Source: Halomonas sp. DQ26W
Lineage (GTDB): Bacteria > Pseudomonadota > Gammaproteobacteria > Pseudomonadales > Halomonadaceae
Assembly (NCBI RefSeq): GCF_003339685.1
Contig: NZ_QPKI01000014.1
Span: forward strand, 28,242 to 92,241
Reading direction: 5' to 3'
Length of the DNA: 64,000 nucleotides
Under the pieces are notes generated by a model that saw only the letters and a list, made by a program, of their open reading frames with translations, searched no databases and was not told the DNA's origin. How positions within the stretch are numbered: position 1 is the stretch's first letter; each line of letters opens with the position of its first letter. Made by a program: the position numbers and the translations under genes. Positions 25,547 to 39,021 of the stretch are shown here, one piece after another.

Positions 25547-25565
25547 CCCGGTCACAGTGACCGGG
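25547..25565 (+). other. Hairpin between gcvH and gcvP
   Basis: CCCGGTCAC and GTGACCGGG are separated by one base, followed by ATATTTAATT, in the 64-bp gcvH-gcvP spacer. It could be an attenuator-like or mRNA-stabilising element giving more GcvH than GcvP. Confidence 0.5.
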
Positions 25566-25594
25566 ATATTTAATTCCTATCGACAGGGTGCTCC

Positions 25595-28489
<2,895 letters not shown>

Positions 28490-28511
28490 GAGGCATATGA
28501 CATGCCCTCAC

Positions 28512-28542
28512 GCAATCGACCCGCCAACGGCGGGTCGATTGC
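28512..28542. terminator. Perfect 14-bp hairpin after gcvP
   Basis: GCAATCGACCCGCC / GGCGGGTCGATTGC with an AAC loop, between convergent gcvP and the LysR gene. It is strong but has no U-tract on either strand, so termination may be partly Rho-dependent. Confidence 0.7.
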
Positions 28543-28567
28543 ACTCAAGGGTAGGCGTTGCCGATTT

Positions 28568-29482
28568 TCAAATAGCCGGCGCCCCCTCAGCGAAACCGAA
28601 TCGTTCGCGCAGCCGCTGCTCACGGAATCCTTCGAGCAGGCGCTCATAGCGACGCGGAACCCGGCTACTGGTACGAGTGATTAGATGCAGCGCCTCGTAC
28701 TCCACCACCGGCAGGTCGAGCTCCTTGACCTGGCGCTGCCAGGGGGAGGTTTCGAGCACCAGACGCGAAACCACCGTGAAGCCAAGCCCACGCGCCACCG
28801 CATCCAGCACCATGGCCACCTCATTGGTGAAGCCCTGTCGCCGGAACTGATTCATCGAGCGAAACTCATCGGGAAAATTGCTACGTAACAGCACACCGGC
28901 ATGATTGACGCCATCAGAGTAGTTGATGAAGCCGATACCCATCAGCTCGGCAAGCGTGGTCCCTGCGAAATCCGCGGGCACCACTAGGCATAACGGTTCC
29001 TGATGCCACAGCGAACAGTCTAACTCGGGGTGACGAACCGGCTCGGTGATGATACCCAGGTCGTGTCGCCCAGCCAGCACATCGGTGACAATATCGTGAC
29101 TGAAGGCAAAGCTGTAGCTGACCGTCAGGCCCGGATACATCTGCTGCTGGCCCAGTATATAGGGATACAGCATCAGCCCCACACTACCCGGCGAACCGAT
29201 GCGACACTCCCCCGTATCCAGGGCCTCATCGTCCAGGGAGTGGCGGAACTGCTCGTGCTCGGTGAACAGGCGTAGTCCATAGTCATAGGCGCGCCGGCCC
29301 GCCTCGGTAAGCGCGAAACGACGCCCATGACGCTCCAACAACGGTTTGTCGAGGTAACGCTCCAGCTTGCGCACGTGTTGGCTGACGCCGGGCTGGGTCA
29401 TCTCCAGACGCTGGGCGGTGCGCGTGAAGCTGCCGGTCTCGACCAGCGTGACGAAGGTGCGGAAATACAGAGCGTTGAACAT
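28568..29482 (-). CDS. LysR-family transcriptional regulator
   Basis: 304 residues. HTH at about 4-63 (YFRTFVTLVETGSFTRTAQR, LEMTQPGVSQHVRKLERYLD). The ligand domain begins after residue 90 (GECRIGSPGSVGLMLYPYIL, GFTNEVAMVLDAVARGLGFT). It is convergent with gcvP and divergent from ppnN with a 221-bp gap. It is not clearly GcvA, whose regulated genes would normally be divergent from it. Target unknown; the ppnN side is the only divergent neighbour. Confidence 0.82.
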   Translation of the reverse strand: MFNALYFRTFVTLVETGSFTRTAQRLEMTQPGVSQHVRKLERYLDKPLLERHGRRFALTEAGRRAYDYGLRLFTEHEQFRHSLDDEALDTGECRIGSPGSVGLMLYPYILGQQQMYPGLTVSYSFAFSHDIVTDVLAGRHDLGIITEPVRHPELDCSLWHQEPLCLVVPADFAGTTLAELMGIGFINYSDGVNHAGVLLRSNFPDEFRSMNQFRRQGFTNEVAMVLDAVARGLGFTVVSRLVLETSPWQRQVKELDLPVVEYEALHLITRTSSRVPRRYERLLEGFREQRLRERFGFAEGAPAI

Positions 29483-29703
29483 GGTATATCGCTTGCGATT
29501 CGGCCGTAACCTGATGTTGCTATTCTAACAGCACCGACGAACCCGCGCAGCGCTGCGCCTCCGCCAAGCGCGTGGTAGCATTCTCGTCATGACTCGGCGA
29601 GTGTTCACAGTGAAACAAGAACAGACTTCTCGCCCTAACCAGATATTATTTTGGCGCCCTGCCCTCCGGGCAGCAGGCCATCCGACCTGACAAGGACCGT
29701 TCC

Positions 29704-31068
29704 ATGCCCGACACCATTTCCAGTACCGTTTCTCCCCTGGGCAGCCTGGAAGTGCTTTCTCAGCATGAAGTAAACCGGCTGCGCGACACATCCAAGGCCG
29801 GCCTGCATGACCTGCTGCGCCGCTGCGCCCTGGCGGTACTTAGTTCCGGCAGCATGACGGACGACAGTCTGGAGCTGATGGAGACCTATCACGATTTCGA
29901 TATCGAAGTGATTCAGCAGGACCGCGGCATCCGGCTCAAGGTCACCAATGCCCCAGCCCAAGCCTTCGTCGACGGCAAGATGATTCGCGGGATCCGCGAA
30001 CATCTCTCCTCGGTACTGCGTGACATCGTCTATGTCTACAACGAGATCCAGCATCATTCGCGCTTCGACCTCACCACGGCCGAGGGCACCACCAACGCTG
30101 TATTCCACATTCTGCGCAAGGCCGGCACCATGAAGCCCGGAAGGGATCCCAGCATCGTGGTGTGCTGGGGCGGGCACTCCATCGCCCGTGAAGAATACGA
30201 GTACACAAAGGACGTGGGATACCACCTGGGCCTGCGCGAACTCGACATCTGCACCGGCTGCGGCCCGGGCGCCATGAAAGGACCCATGAAGGGCGCCAAC
30301 CTCGCCCACGCCAAGCAGCGGATCCATGACGGGCGCTATCTGGGCATTTCCGAACCCGGCATCATCGCCGCCGAGGCACCCAACCCGCTGGTCAACGAAC
30401 TGGTGGTCATGCCCGATATCGAGAAACGTCTGGAAGCCTTCATTCGCATTGGCCATGGCATTGTCGTCTTCCCCGGCGGTGTGGGTACCGCCGAGGAAAT
30501 CCTCTACCTCCTGGGCATCCTGCTCCATCCCGACAATAGCGACATGAAGATGCCAGTCATCTTCACCGGGCCAGCCAGTGCCAAGGACTACTTCGTGAGA
30601 ATCGACGAATTTCTCGTCTATACCCTGGGTGACCAGGCCCGCGCCAAGTATCGAATCATCGTCGACGACCCCATCGAAGTGGCCCGAACCATGCGCAAGG
30701 GAATCGACGCGGTCACCGACTTCCGCCGCGAACATCAGGACGCCTTCCACTACAACTGGCGCCTGACCATTGCCCGGGACTTCCAGGAGACCTTCGAGCC
30801 GACACACGAAGCCATGGGCAGCCTGGCTCTACACAGGAACCAGCCGGTCCACGAACTGGCCGCCAACCTGCGCCGCGCGTTTTCCGGCATTGTGGCCGGT
30901 AACGTCAAGGAGCATGGCCTGCGTGCCATTGAGGCCCATGGGCCATTCCAACTGCACGCCGAACCGGAGCTGATGCGACGGCTGGATGCATTGCTGGGTT
31001 CCTTCGTCGCCCAGGGCCGCATGAAGCTGCCAGGACAAGAGTACAAACCCTGCTATCGGCTGGTGTAG
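29704..31068 (+). CDS. ppnN: Pyrimidine/purine nucleotide 5'-monophosphate nucleosidase, LOG family
   Basis: 454 residues, the long PpnN (YgdH) form. The catalytic Rossmann/LOG region has CTGCGPGAMKGPMKGANLAH and FPGGVGTAEEILYLLGILLH (PGGxGTxxE). N-terminal EVNRLRDTSKAGLHDLLRRC and C-terminal GSLALHRNQPVHELAANLRR flanks are typical of PpnN, which cleaves nucleotide monophosphates to base and ribose-5-phosphate and is known to respond to (p)ppGpp in E. coli. ATG 29704 follows AAGGA at about 8 nt. The REP array begins 20 bp after the stop. Confidence 0.9.
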   Translation: MPDTISSTVSPLGSLEVLSQHEVNRLRDTSKAGLHDLLRRCALAVLSSGSMTDDSLELMETYHDFDIEVIQQDRGIRLKVTNAPAQAFVDGKMIRGIREHLSSVLRDIVYVYNEIQHHSRFDLTTAEGTTNAVFHILRKAGTMKPGRDPSIVVCWGGHSIAREEYEYTKDVGYHLGLRELDICTGCGPGAMKGPMKGANLAHAKQRIHDGRYLGISEPGIIAAEAPNPLVNELVVMPDIEKRLEAFIRIGHGIVVFPGGVGTAEEILYLLGILLHPDNSDMKMPVIFTGPASAKDYFVRIDEFLVYTLGDQARAKYRIIVDDPIEVARTMRKGIDAVTDFRREHQDAFHYNWRLTIARDFQETFEPTHEAMGSLALHRNQPVHELAANLRRAFSGIVAGNVKEHGLRAIEAHGPFQLHAEPELMRRLDALLGSFVAQGRMKLPGQEYKPCYRLV

Positions 31069-31087
31069 CGACTGGAAGGAAACGCAT

Positions 31088-33090
31088 CGGCAACACCGCC
31101 GGGAGGCCTGCGGCCTCCAGTCGTGATCTAAAGATTCTCCTACAGGGTGGTAGTCGCTTGTTATGGCAGGAAAAGGCAGCTGTTGGAGCGCTGCTCCGCA
31201 TCGCGACTGGCGCCGGCAGGCGCCTCGGCGGAGGCCGCCGCAACGGCGATAATCGCAACGTAACCAACACCGCCGGGAGGCTTTCAGCCTCCAGTCGTGA
31301 TCTAAAGATTCTCCTACAGGGTGGTAGTCGCTTGTTATGGCAGGAAAAGGCAGCTGTTGGAGCGCTGCTCCGCATCGCGACTGGCGCCGGCAGGCGCCTC
31401 GGCGGAGGCCGCCGCAACGGCGATAACCGCAACGTAACCAACACCGCCGGGAGGCCTGCGGCCTCCAGTCGTGAGCTGAAGCTACTCCAACAACGGCGTG
31501 GCAGCGTCGGTGGAGAGGATCGCTGTTGGAGCGCTGGTCCCCATCGCGACTGGCGCCGCCAGGCGCCTCGGCGGAGGCCGCCGCAACGGCGATAACCGCA
31601 ACGTAACCAACACCGCCGGGAGGCCTGCGGCCTCCAGTCGTGATCTGAAGCTACTCCAACAACTACGTGGCAACGTCGGTGGAGAAAACAGCTGTTGGAG
31701 CGCTGCTCCGCATCGCGACTGGCGCCGGTAGGCGCCTCGGCGGAGGCCGCAACGGCAGCTGTTATCGCCACCATCGGCAACACCGCCGGGAGTCCTTCGG
31801 CCTCCAGTCGTGATCTGAAGATACTCCAACAGCGGCTTGGCACCGTCGGTGGAGAAAACAGCTGTTGGAGCGCAGGTTTCCATCGCGACTGGCGCCGGTA
31901 GGCGCCTTGGTGGAGGCCGCCGCAACGGCGATAATCGCAACGTAACCAACACCGCCGGGAGGCCTTCGGCCTCCAGTCGTGAGCTGAAGCTACTCCAACA
32001 ATGTTTATTCATATGGTGCGGTTCTGTTGGAGCGCTGCTCCGCATCGCGACTGGCGCCGGCAGGCGCCTCGGCGGAGGCCGCCGCAACGGCGATAACCGC
32101 AACGTAACCAACACCGCCGGGAGGCCTGCGGCCTCCAGTCGTGAGCTGAAGCTACTCCAACAACGGCGTGGCAGCGTCGGTGGAGAGGATCGCTGTTGGA
32201 GCGCTGGTTTCCATCGCGACTGGCGCCGCCAGGCGCCTCGGCGGAGGCCGCCGCAACGGCGATAATCGCAACCTAACCAACACCGCCGGGAGGCCTGCGG
32301 CCTCCAGTCGTGAGCTGAAGCTACTCCAACAATGTTTATTCATATGGTGCGGTTCTGTTGGAGCGCTGGTTTCCATCGCGACTGGCGCCGCCAGGCGCCT
32401 CGGCGGAGGCCACGGCGTAGGCGAGGTCGCCAACACTGGCAACACCGCCGGGAGGCTTTCAGCCTCCAGTCGTGATCTAAAGATTCTCCTACAGGGTGGT
32501 AGTCGCTTGTTATGGCAGGAAAAGGCAGCTGTTGGAGCGCTGCTCCGCATCGCGACTGGCGCCGGCAGGCGCCTCGGCGGAGGCTGCCGGCGTTGGCGGT
32601 GGTCGCTACCATCGGCAACACCGCCGGGAGGCTTTCAGCCTCCAGTCGTGATCTGAAGATACTCCAACAACTACGTGGCACCGTCGGTGGAGAAAACAGC
32701 TGTTGGAGCGCTGGTTTCCATCGCGACTGGCGCCGGCAGGCGCCCTGGCGGAGGCCGACGCAACAGCGATAATCGCAACGTAACCAACACCGCCGGGAGT
32801 CCTTCGGCCTCCAGTCGTGAGCTGAAGCTACTCCAACAATGTTTATTCATATGGTGCGGTTCTGTTGGAGCGCTGCTCCGCATCGCGACTGGCGCCGGCA
32901 GGCGCCCTGGCGGAGGCCGCCGCAACGGCGATAACCGCAACCTAACCAACACCGCCGGGAGGCTTTCAGCCTCCAGTCGTGATCTAAAGATTCTCCTACA
33001 GGGTGGTAGTCGCTTGTTATGGCAGGAAAAGGCAGCTGTTGGAGCGCTGCTCCGCATCGCGACTGGCGCCGGCAGGCGCCTCGGCGGAGT
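31088..33090. repeat. Tandem array of 12 REP/BIME-like units
   Basis: Twelve units begin with AACACCGCCGGGAGGC at 31092, 31266, 31440, 31609, 31779, 31948, 32110, 32279, 32441, 32617, 32786 and 32948; period 162-176 bp. Each unit has half 2 (GGAGGCCTGCGGCCTCC hairpin, CCAGTCGTGA, ending CTCCAACA), a spacer, and half 1 (TGTTGGAGCG, CATCGCGACTGG, hairpin GGCGCCGGCAGGCGCC, CTCGGCGGAGGCC). The reverse complement of half 2 aligns with half 1 (shared TGTTGGAG, CGACTGG, palindrome, CGGCGG), so a unit is two inverted copies of one REP. Three inner spacer types (36-nt TAGTCGCTTG, 31-nt CGTCGGTGGAG, 24-nt TTTATTCATATG) recur in the order a a b b b c b c a b c a. The array fills the gap between convergent ppnN and the mioC pair. 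Confidence 0.92.
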
Positions 33091-33108
33091 CATTACTGTC
33101 GACGTCGC

Positions 33109-33480
33109 CTACCTGGACTCCGCCGGACGCCACCAGAGCCATAGCACATGCAGCAGCAGCCCAGCGGTGGTGGCGTGGGCGATGAACAGTTGCCAGCTGA
33201 TCCAATCGGTCATCACCGCGTGCCAGGCACCCATCAACCCCAGGCCAGCGAGCAGGGACGCACCGAAGCGCTTGAGCAGCATCGGCAGGCGGTAACGCTC
33301 GCTCGATGTCAGCATGCGCCAGTGCACCACCGCGACGGCCGCAACGGCGACCAGGGCGAGGGTGATCATTGTCAGGCGGTTGTCGTGCCCGCCCGCCAGG
33401 TAGCGCGGCACCGTGGAGAGCATCAGCACCAGCAGGCCCAGCATGATGCTCAACCGCTCCGCTGTCGGTGTGGCATTCAT
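33109..33480 (-). CDS. Small membrane protein co-transcribed with the flavodoxin
   Basis: 123 residues with about four hydrophobic helices (IMLGLLVLMLSTVPRYLAG, TLALVAVAAVAVVHWRM, FGASLLAGLGLMGAWHAVM, LFIAHATTAGLLLHVLWLWW). ATG 33480 shares bases with the flavodoxin stop (TGATG), so it is translated by coupling. I do not recognise the family. Partnership with a flavodoxin might suggest electron transfer at the membrane, but that is inference only. Its stop lies 20 bp from the edge of the REP array. Confidence 0.7.
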   Translation of the reverse strand: MNATPTAERLSIMLGLLVLMLSTVPRYLAGGHDNRLTMITLALVAVAAVAVVHWRMLTSSERYRLPMLLKRFGASLLAGLGLMGAWHAVMTDWISWQLFIAHATTAGLLLHVLWLWWRPAESR

Positions 33481-33944
33481 CAGGCCACCTTCAACTGCTG
33501 GGCATCGATCCACTCTTCTACCCAAGGAATCGCCGCATCATCGGCCATAAAGGTTTCCATGGCATCGACCTCCAGCCGTTCTCCGAGACGAATGGCGTCA
33601 AGCCCCTGGAGCATATCGTCCAAATGGCGGCCGGCGCCGCAGAAGGTTTCGCCGTAGGAGCTATCACCCAGTGCAATCACACCGTAACGCAGGCCCGAAA
33701 GCATGGGGCTCCGCTCAGTCAGGCCACGAGCGAAAGGAACGAAATTACCGGGGAAGTCGCCGCTACCGGTGGTGGACACACAGAAGAGCGCAAGATCGGT
33801 GGGGGAATCAACCAAGTCGGACACGGTCGGCTGTTCGAGGATTTCCACCTCGTAGCCGGCAGACTCGAATAGCGGCTTGACCTGTTCGGCGACATCGAGC
33901 GCGCCACCATACATGGTTCCAACAAGGATCTTCAGCATTGGCAT
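33480..33944 (-). CDS. mioC: MioC-like flavodoxin
   Basis: 154 residues. Flavodoxin FMN elements: KILVGTMYGGALDVAEQVKP (phosphate loop; the usual T-x-T/S-G-N reads TMYGGA), ALFCVSTTGSGDFPGNFVPF (STTGxGxxP) and VIALGDSSYGETFCGAGRHL (GDxxY...FC). This is the MioC/CysJ-type short flavodoxin used in biotin synthase and other Fe-S or radical reactions. ATG 33944 and 33938 are both possible and no clear ribosome site is seen. A near-consensus IscR type 1 site overlaps the upstream region. Confidence 0.85.
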   Translation of the reverse strand: MPMLKILVGTMYGGALDVAEQVKPLFESAGYEVEILEQPTVSDLVDSPTDLALFCVSTTGSGDFPGNFVPFARGLTERSPMLSGLRYGVIALGDSSYGETFCGAGRHLDDMLQGLDAIRLGERLEVDAMETFMADDAAIPWVEEWIDAQQLKVA

Positions 33945-33953
33945 GTCGAGGAT

Positions 33954-33978
33954 ATACCTAAGTATTTTAGTAGGATAT
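33954..33978. promoter_or_regulatory. Candidate IscR type 1 binding site upstream of mioC
   Basis: The 25 bases read ATACCTAAGT / ATTTTAGTAGGATAT. They agree with the E. coli IscR type 1 consensus (ATASYYGACT / RWWWYAGTCRRSTAT) at 21 of 25 positions by hand count. The site lies 10 bp upstream of the mioC ATG, where it would overlap a minus-strand promoter. The consensus is recalled from E. coli work, and whether it holds in this organism is not known. Confidence 0.4.
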
Positions 33979-34013
33979 TAACACGGCGGTAGACCGCATG
34001 CAGCCCGAGGGAT

Positions 34014-34034
34014 GTCCGAGTATAATACTCGGAC
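34014..34034. promoter_or_regulatory. Perfect 21-bp palindrome enclosing a consensus -10 box
   Basis: GTCCGAGTAT, A, ATACTCGGAC: ten complementary bases on each side of a central A. TATAAT lies inside at 34021-34026. Downstream are AAGGAGG (34043-34049) and the DUF2788 ATG at 34054, so the palindrome covers the likely promoter of that gene. No good -35 is visible, which fits an activator or repressor site. Confidence 0.6.
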
Positions 34035-34053
34035 TTTATGTCAAGGAGGCGAC

Positions 34054-34263
34054 ATGCTGCAGACCTTCGAAGCCTGGATCACACCGATCATGATCGGTGG
34101 ACTGGTCCTTTTCATGAGCTTTATCATCTGGGACCTGGCCAAGAAATCTCAGGCCGGGCGCTTCGGCACCATCATGCTATTCCTGGTGCTCGGCGCCGGG
34201 ATCCTCGGCTATCTATTGAAAGTCGTCATCACCTGGCTGATCGAAAGAGGCGGCGGAGTCTGA
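34054..34263 (+). CDS. DUF2788 small membrane protein
   Basis: 69 residues with two membrane helices (about 8-26 and 40-60) separated by WDLAKKSQAGRFGT; ends VVITWLIERGGGV. The pattern is the DUF2788 family found in Pseudomonas and Halomonas relatives; function unknown. Excellent ribosome site AAGGAGG 4 nt before ATG 34054. Its promoter appears to lie within a perfect palindrome, so its expression is probably tightly controlled (inference). Confidence 0.8.
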   Translation: MLQTFEAWITPIMIGGLVLFMSFIIWDLAKKSQAGRFGTIMLFLVLGAGILGYLLKVVITWLIERGGGV

Positions 34264-34279
34264 GCAGGCGCACGCCGAC

Positions 34280-34305
34280 GATGCCACCCCACCAACGGGT
34301 GGCAT
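34280..34305. terminator. Hairpin between convergent DUF2788 gene and ihfA
   Basis: GATGCCACCC / GGGTGGCATC with a CACCAAC-type loop, between the two stop codons. Weak U content on both strands; probably a shared bidirectional terminator. Confidence 0.6.
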
Positions 34306-34317
34306 CATCATGACGAC

Positions 34318-34623
34318 TCAGCTGGGCAGCGGTCCCTCGAAACACTCGACCTGGCTTTTCAACTTTTGACCGGGACGGAAGGTCACCACACGACGAGCCG
34401 AGATGGGAATCTCCTCGCCGGTCTTGGGGTTACGTCCCGGACGCTCCCGCTTGTCTCGCAGGTCGAAATTACCGAAACCGGACAGCTTTACCTGCTCGTT
34501 CTCACGCAGGCAGGCCCGGATCTCCTCGAAGAAGGCTTCCACCATCGACTTGGCTTCCCGCTTGGTCAGCCCCAACTCGGCATGCAGGTGTTCGGCCAGT
34601 TCCGCCTTGGTCAACGCTCCCAT
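34318..34623 (-). CDS. ihfA: Integration host factor alpha subunit
   Basis: 101 residues. [60 protein letters not shown] (with the DNA-intercalating [14 protein letters not shown] arm) and [15 protein letters not shown] are diagnostic of IhfA. It bends DNA together with IhfB. Last gene of pheS-pheT-ihfA, the order also seen in E. coli. ATG 34623 follows AAGGAG at about 6 nt. Confidence 0.93.
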   Translation of the reverse strand: MGALTKAELAEHLHAELGLTKREAKSMVEAFFEEIRACLRENEQVKLSGFGNFDLRDKRERPGRNPKTGEEIPISARRVVTFRPGQKLKSQVECFEGPLPS

Positions 34624-34726
34624 GTCTACTCCTTCAGAGTGGCGGTCCAGCCCGCCGCCGGTCTTATCCCACCGCCTGTGCCCAATACAAAGTGCGAATA
34701 TTTCCTTCCGAAAAGGATCGGAAATA

Positions 34727-37108
34727 TCATCCGCGCAGTTCGGCGCCCAGGTGCTGATGCGATTCGGCGACAATGGCATCGACCAACTGATTGATTTCCT
34801 CGTCATTCAGCGTGCGCGAAGGATGCTGCCAGGTCAAGCCCAAGGCAACGCTCTTGCACCCTTCTGTAACGCCCTTACCCTGGTAGACATCGAAAAGTCG
34901 CAGTTCCTCGAGCCACTGGCCAGCCTTTTTCCGCACACAATCGAGTAACGCCTGGACCGGTTGATTCACCCCGACCAGGAAAGCCAGGTCACGCCGCACT
35001 TCCGGATAGCGGGAAAGCGGCACAAACGTCGGCAGAACGCCACGAGTAAGCGCATCCTGCCTGACCTCGAAAAGTAGCACATCGGCTTTGAGGCCCAACT
35101 CAGCCTTGACACCGGGATGCAAGGTGCCGATCCAGCCAACCGGGTCATCGCGATAGAGAATGCGCGCACTCTGACCTGGATGCAGCGACGGGTGTTCACC
35201 AGGCTCGAATCGCCAGGCATCCGCCTCCCCACCCATGGCAATCAGGCTTTCCAGGTCACCCTTGATGTCGAAAAAATCTGCTTTGTCACGACTACCGGCC
35301 CAGCCCTCCGGGTCGCGGGAGCCACAGGCCAGCGCCCCAAGCATCGGCGTCTGCTGAAGATCGTCCAGATCGCCACGAAAGACCATGCCTGCCTCGAACA
35401 AACGCACACGGTTCTGCTGGCGATTCAGGTTGTGCTCCAGGGCGCGGACCAGCCCCGGGAAGAGGCTTGCCCGCATGACCGAGAGATCACTGGAGATGGG
35501 ATTGGCCAGCTTTGGCGATACTGCGTCGGGAAGCATCGCCAGCTGAAGGTCGGGTGGGACAAAGCTGTAGGTCACCGCTTCCTGATAGCCGCGCGCCACC
35601 ATCTGCCGCCGCAGCCGCCCCAGCGGGGTGCGCGCTTCATGGTCCGGGCGCAGCGCTAGCCGCGCGGAAGGACGACGTACCGGCAGTTGGTTGTAGCCAT
35701 GAATCCTGGCGATTTCCTCGATCAAGTCCTCTTCGATGGAAACATCGAAACGCCAGCTCGGCACCCTCGCCTTCCAGCCGGATGCCGTGCTATCAACCAC
35801 CATGCCAAGCCGCTGGAGAATATCGGCCACTTCCTCGGCCGGCAACTGCTTGACCAGTGCCTGCTCGAGGCGTGCGGCCCGCAGCGTGACATCTCGCTCA
35901 CCGGGAAGCTGTGCATGGCTTGTCACCTCGATCAGCGGACCCGGCTCGCCACCGGTAACCTGCAACAGCAGGGCCGTGGCCCGCTCGATGGCATCCACTG
36001 TCAATTGCGGATCAACGCCTCGCTCGAAGCGGTGCGATGCATCCGTGTGCAGGCCATAGGCGCGAGCCTGCCCTGCCACCGCCAGTGGCGAGAAAAAGGC
36101 CGATTCAAGGAAGATATCCTGCGTTGCTGCGCTGACGCCTGAGTCCTCACCGCCCATTACCCCGGCAATGGCCAGCGGACCGCGCTCATCGGCGATCACC
36201 AGCGTTGCGGCATTCAGGGTAATCTCCTGCCCATCGAGCAGCACCAGCCGCTCACCCTCCCGAGCGAGGCGTACAACAACGCCATCATGCAGATTGGCAC
36301 GATCGAAGGCATGCAGAGGCTGTCCCAACTCGAGCATCACGTAGTTGGTGATGTCGACCACCGGATCGATGGTACGCACACCACTGCGGCGCAGCCGCTC
36401 AACCATCCACAGCGGAGTGGCAGCAGTCACGTCGACACCCTTGATCAGTCGCCCGATATAGCGTGGGCAAAACTCGGCGTCTTCGACACGAACCGGAAAC
36501 GTCTCGGCATGTGTCGCCGGCACAGGCGTCACATCCGGCGAGGTCACCGGCAGCCTGTTGAGCACGCCTACTTCCCGCGCCAAGCCCTTGAGGCTAAGGC
36601 AGTCACCGCGATTGGGCGTCAGATCGACCTCGATGGCGTTGTCATCGAGCCCCATCCAGGCGCGTAAATCCTCCCCCGACGGCGCATCCAACGGCAGCTC
36701 GAGAATGCCCGGCGAGGTCTCCTCCTCCAGACCAAGCTCCGAGGCGGAGCAGATCATGCCGCGGGACTCCACGCCGCGAAGCTTGGCCTGCCGGATCTTG
36801 AGGTCGCCGGGCAGCACCGCGCCAACGCGGGCGAAGGGCACCTTCTGGCCAACCGCGACATTGGTTGCGCCGCAGACCACCTGCACCGCTTCTCCACTGC
36901 CATCGACGACCTGGCAGACATTCAGCTTGTCGGCATCCGGATGCGGCGCCATACCCACCACCTCTGCGATGACCACATCGCTGAAGAGCATCGCTACCGG
37001 CTCGATGGCGTCCACCTCAAGCCCGGCCATGGTGATCTGGTCTGCCAGCGCTTGGACGCCCAACTGCGGCGAGACCCACTCACGCAGCCACTGTTCGGAA
37101 AATTTCAT
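34727..37108 (-). CDS. pheT: Phenylalanyl-tRNA synthetase beta subunit
   Basis: 793 residues. N-terminal [20 protein letters not shown], the tRNA-binding OB fold with [20 protein letters not shown], the B3/B4 editing region, the central [17 protein letters not shown], and the C-terminal FDX-ACB domain ([17 protein letters not shown]). It forms an alpha2-beta2 enzyme with PheS. ATG 37108 is the PheT start; the open frame extends upstream only because of a 12-bp repeat in the pheS-pheT spacer. A hairpin (ATATTTCC/GGAAATAT) lies at the stop codon before ihfA. Confidence 0.95.
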   Translation of the reverse strand: MKFSEQWLREWVSPQLGVQALADQITMAGLEVDAIEPVAMLFSDVVIAEVVGMAPHPDADKLNVCQVVDGSGEAVQVVCGATNVAVGQKVPFARVGAVLPGDLKIRQAKLRGVESRGMICSASELGLEEETSPGILELPLDAPSGEDLRAWMGLDDNAIEVDLTPNRGDCLSLKGLAREVGVLNRLPVTSPDVTPVPATHAETFPVRVEDAEFCPRYIGRLIKGVDVTAATPLWMVERLRRSGVRTIDPVVDITNYVMLELGQPLHAFDRANLHDGVVVRLAREGERLVLLDGQEITLNAATLVIADERGPLAIAGVMGGEDSGVSAATQDIFLESAFFSPLAVAGQARAYGLHTDASHRFERGVDPQLTVDAIERATALLLQVTGGEPGPLIEVTSHAQLPGERDVTLRAARLEQALVKQLPAEEVADILQRLGMVVDSTASGWKARVPSWRFDVSIEEDLIEEIARIHGYNQLPVRRPSARLALRPDHEARTPLGRLRRQMVARGYQEAVTYSFVPPDLQLAMLPDAVSPKLANPISSDLSVMRASLFPGLVRALEHNLNRQQNRVRLFEAGMVFRGDLDDLQQTPMLGALACGSRDPEGWAGSRDKADFFDIKGDLESLIAMGGEADAWRFEPGEHPSLHPGQSARILYRDDPVGWIGTLHPGVKAELGLKADVLLFEVRQDALTRGVLPTFVPLSRYPEVRRDLAFLVGVNQPVQALLDCVRKKAGQWLEELRLFDVYQGKGVTEGCKSVALGLTWQHPSRTLNDEEINQLVDAIVAESHQHLGAELRG

Positions 37109-37130
37109 GACTAATCCCGTGTTCTGCCGA

Positions 37131-37166
37131 AGTTCATATAACAGTTCATGTAACAGTTCATGTAAC
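37131..37166. repeat. Three 12-bp direct repeats in the pheS-pheT spacer
   Basis: AGTTCATATAAC, AGTTCATGTAAC, AGTTCATGTAAC in tandem, 22 bp before the pheT ATG on the coding strand. In the mRNA the unit is GUUACAUGAACU. It keeps a reading frame open into pheT and could affect coupling between the two subunits. Confidence 0.85.
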
Positions 37167-37175
37167 CACGCCCGC

Positions 37176-38703
<1,528 letters not shown>

Positions 38704-38740
38704 AGCTTTCTCCTGACGTTAAAAAAGAACAAGCAGAGGC

Positions 38741-38935
38741 TTACAGGTTCGGCAGCATGCGCTGAACGAGGGCCTTGTCGGCGTCATGGATAAGCTTCGT
38801 ACCACGCAGGTGACGCTTACGCTTGGTCGACTTCTTGGTCAGGATGTGGCTACGGTAAGACTGCTTGTGCTTGAAACCATTGGCAGTCTTCTTGAAGCGC
38901 TTGGCAGCGCCACTATTGGTCTTGATCTTCGGCAT
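38741..38935 (-). CDS. rpmI: 50S ribosomal protein L35
   Basis: 64 residues: [60 protein letters not shown]. The second gene after infC in the conserved infC-rpmI-rplT block. L20 control of this cistron is known in E. coli; the pseudoknot target was not checked here. Confidence 0.97.
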   Translation of the reverse strand: MPKIKTNSGAAKRFKKTANGFKHKQSYRSHILTKKSTKRKRHLRGTKLIHDADKALVQRMLPNL

Positions 38936-39021
38936 GAGTCAATTCTCCGCTCGAGTTTTTTAGAAAATCCGTGGCCTATGGCCGGCATTGACGCCGACCA
39001 TCCGTTTGACTGGCCGTCGGA

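Noticed and set aside
31088..33090. CRISPR array
   Set aside because: The repeated parts are two long palindromes, units are 162-176 bp, and the spacers recur among three types instead of being unique. No cas genes are present.
31158..33093. Many long Arg/Gly-rich open frames on both strands within 31.1-33.1 kb
   Set aside because: They are translations of the repeated palindromic units (174- and 162-bp units preserve frame). They lack ribosome sites and resemble each other only because the DNA repeats.
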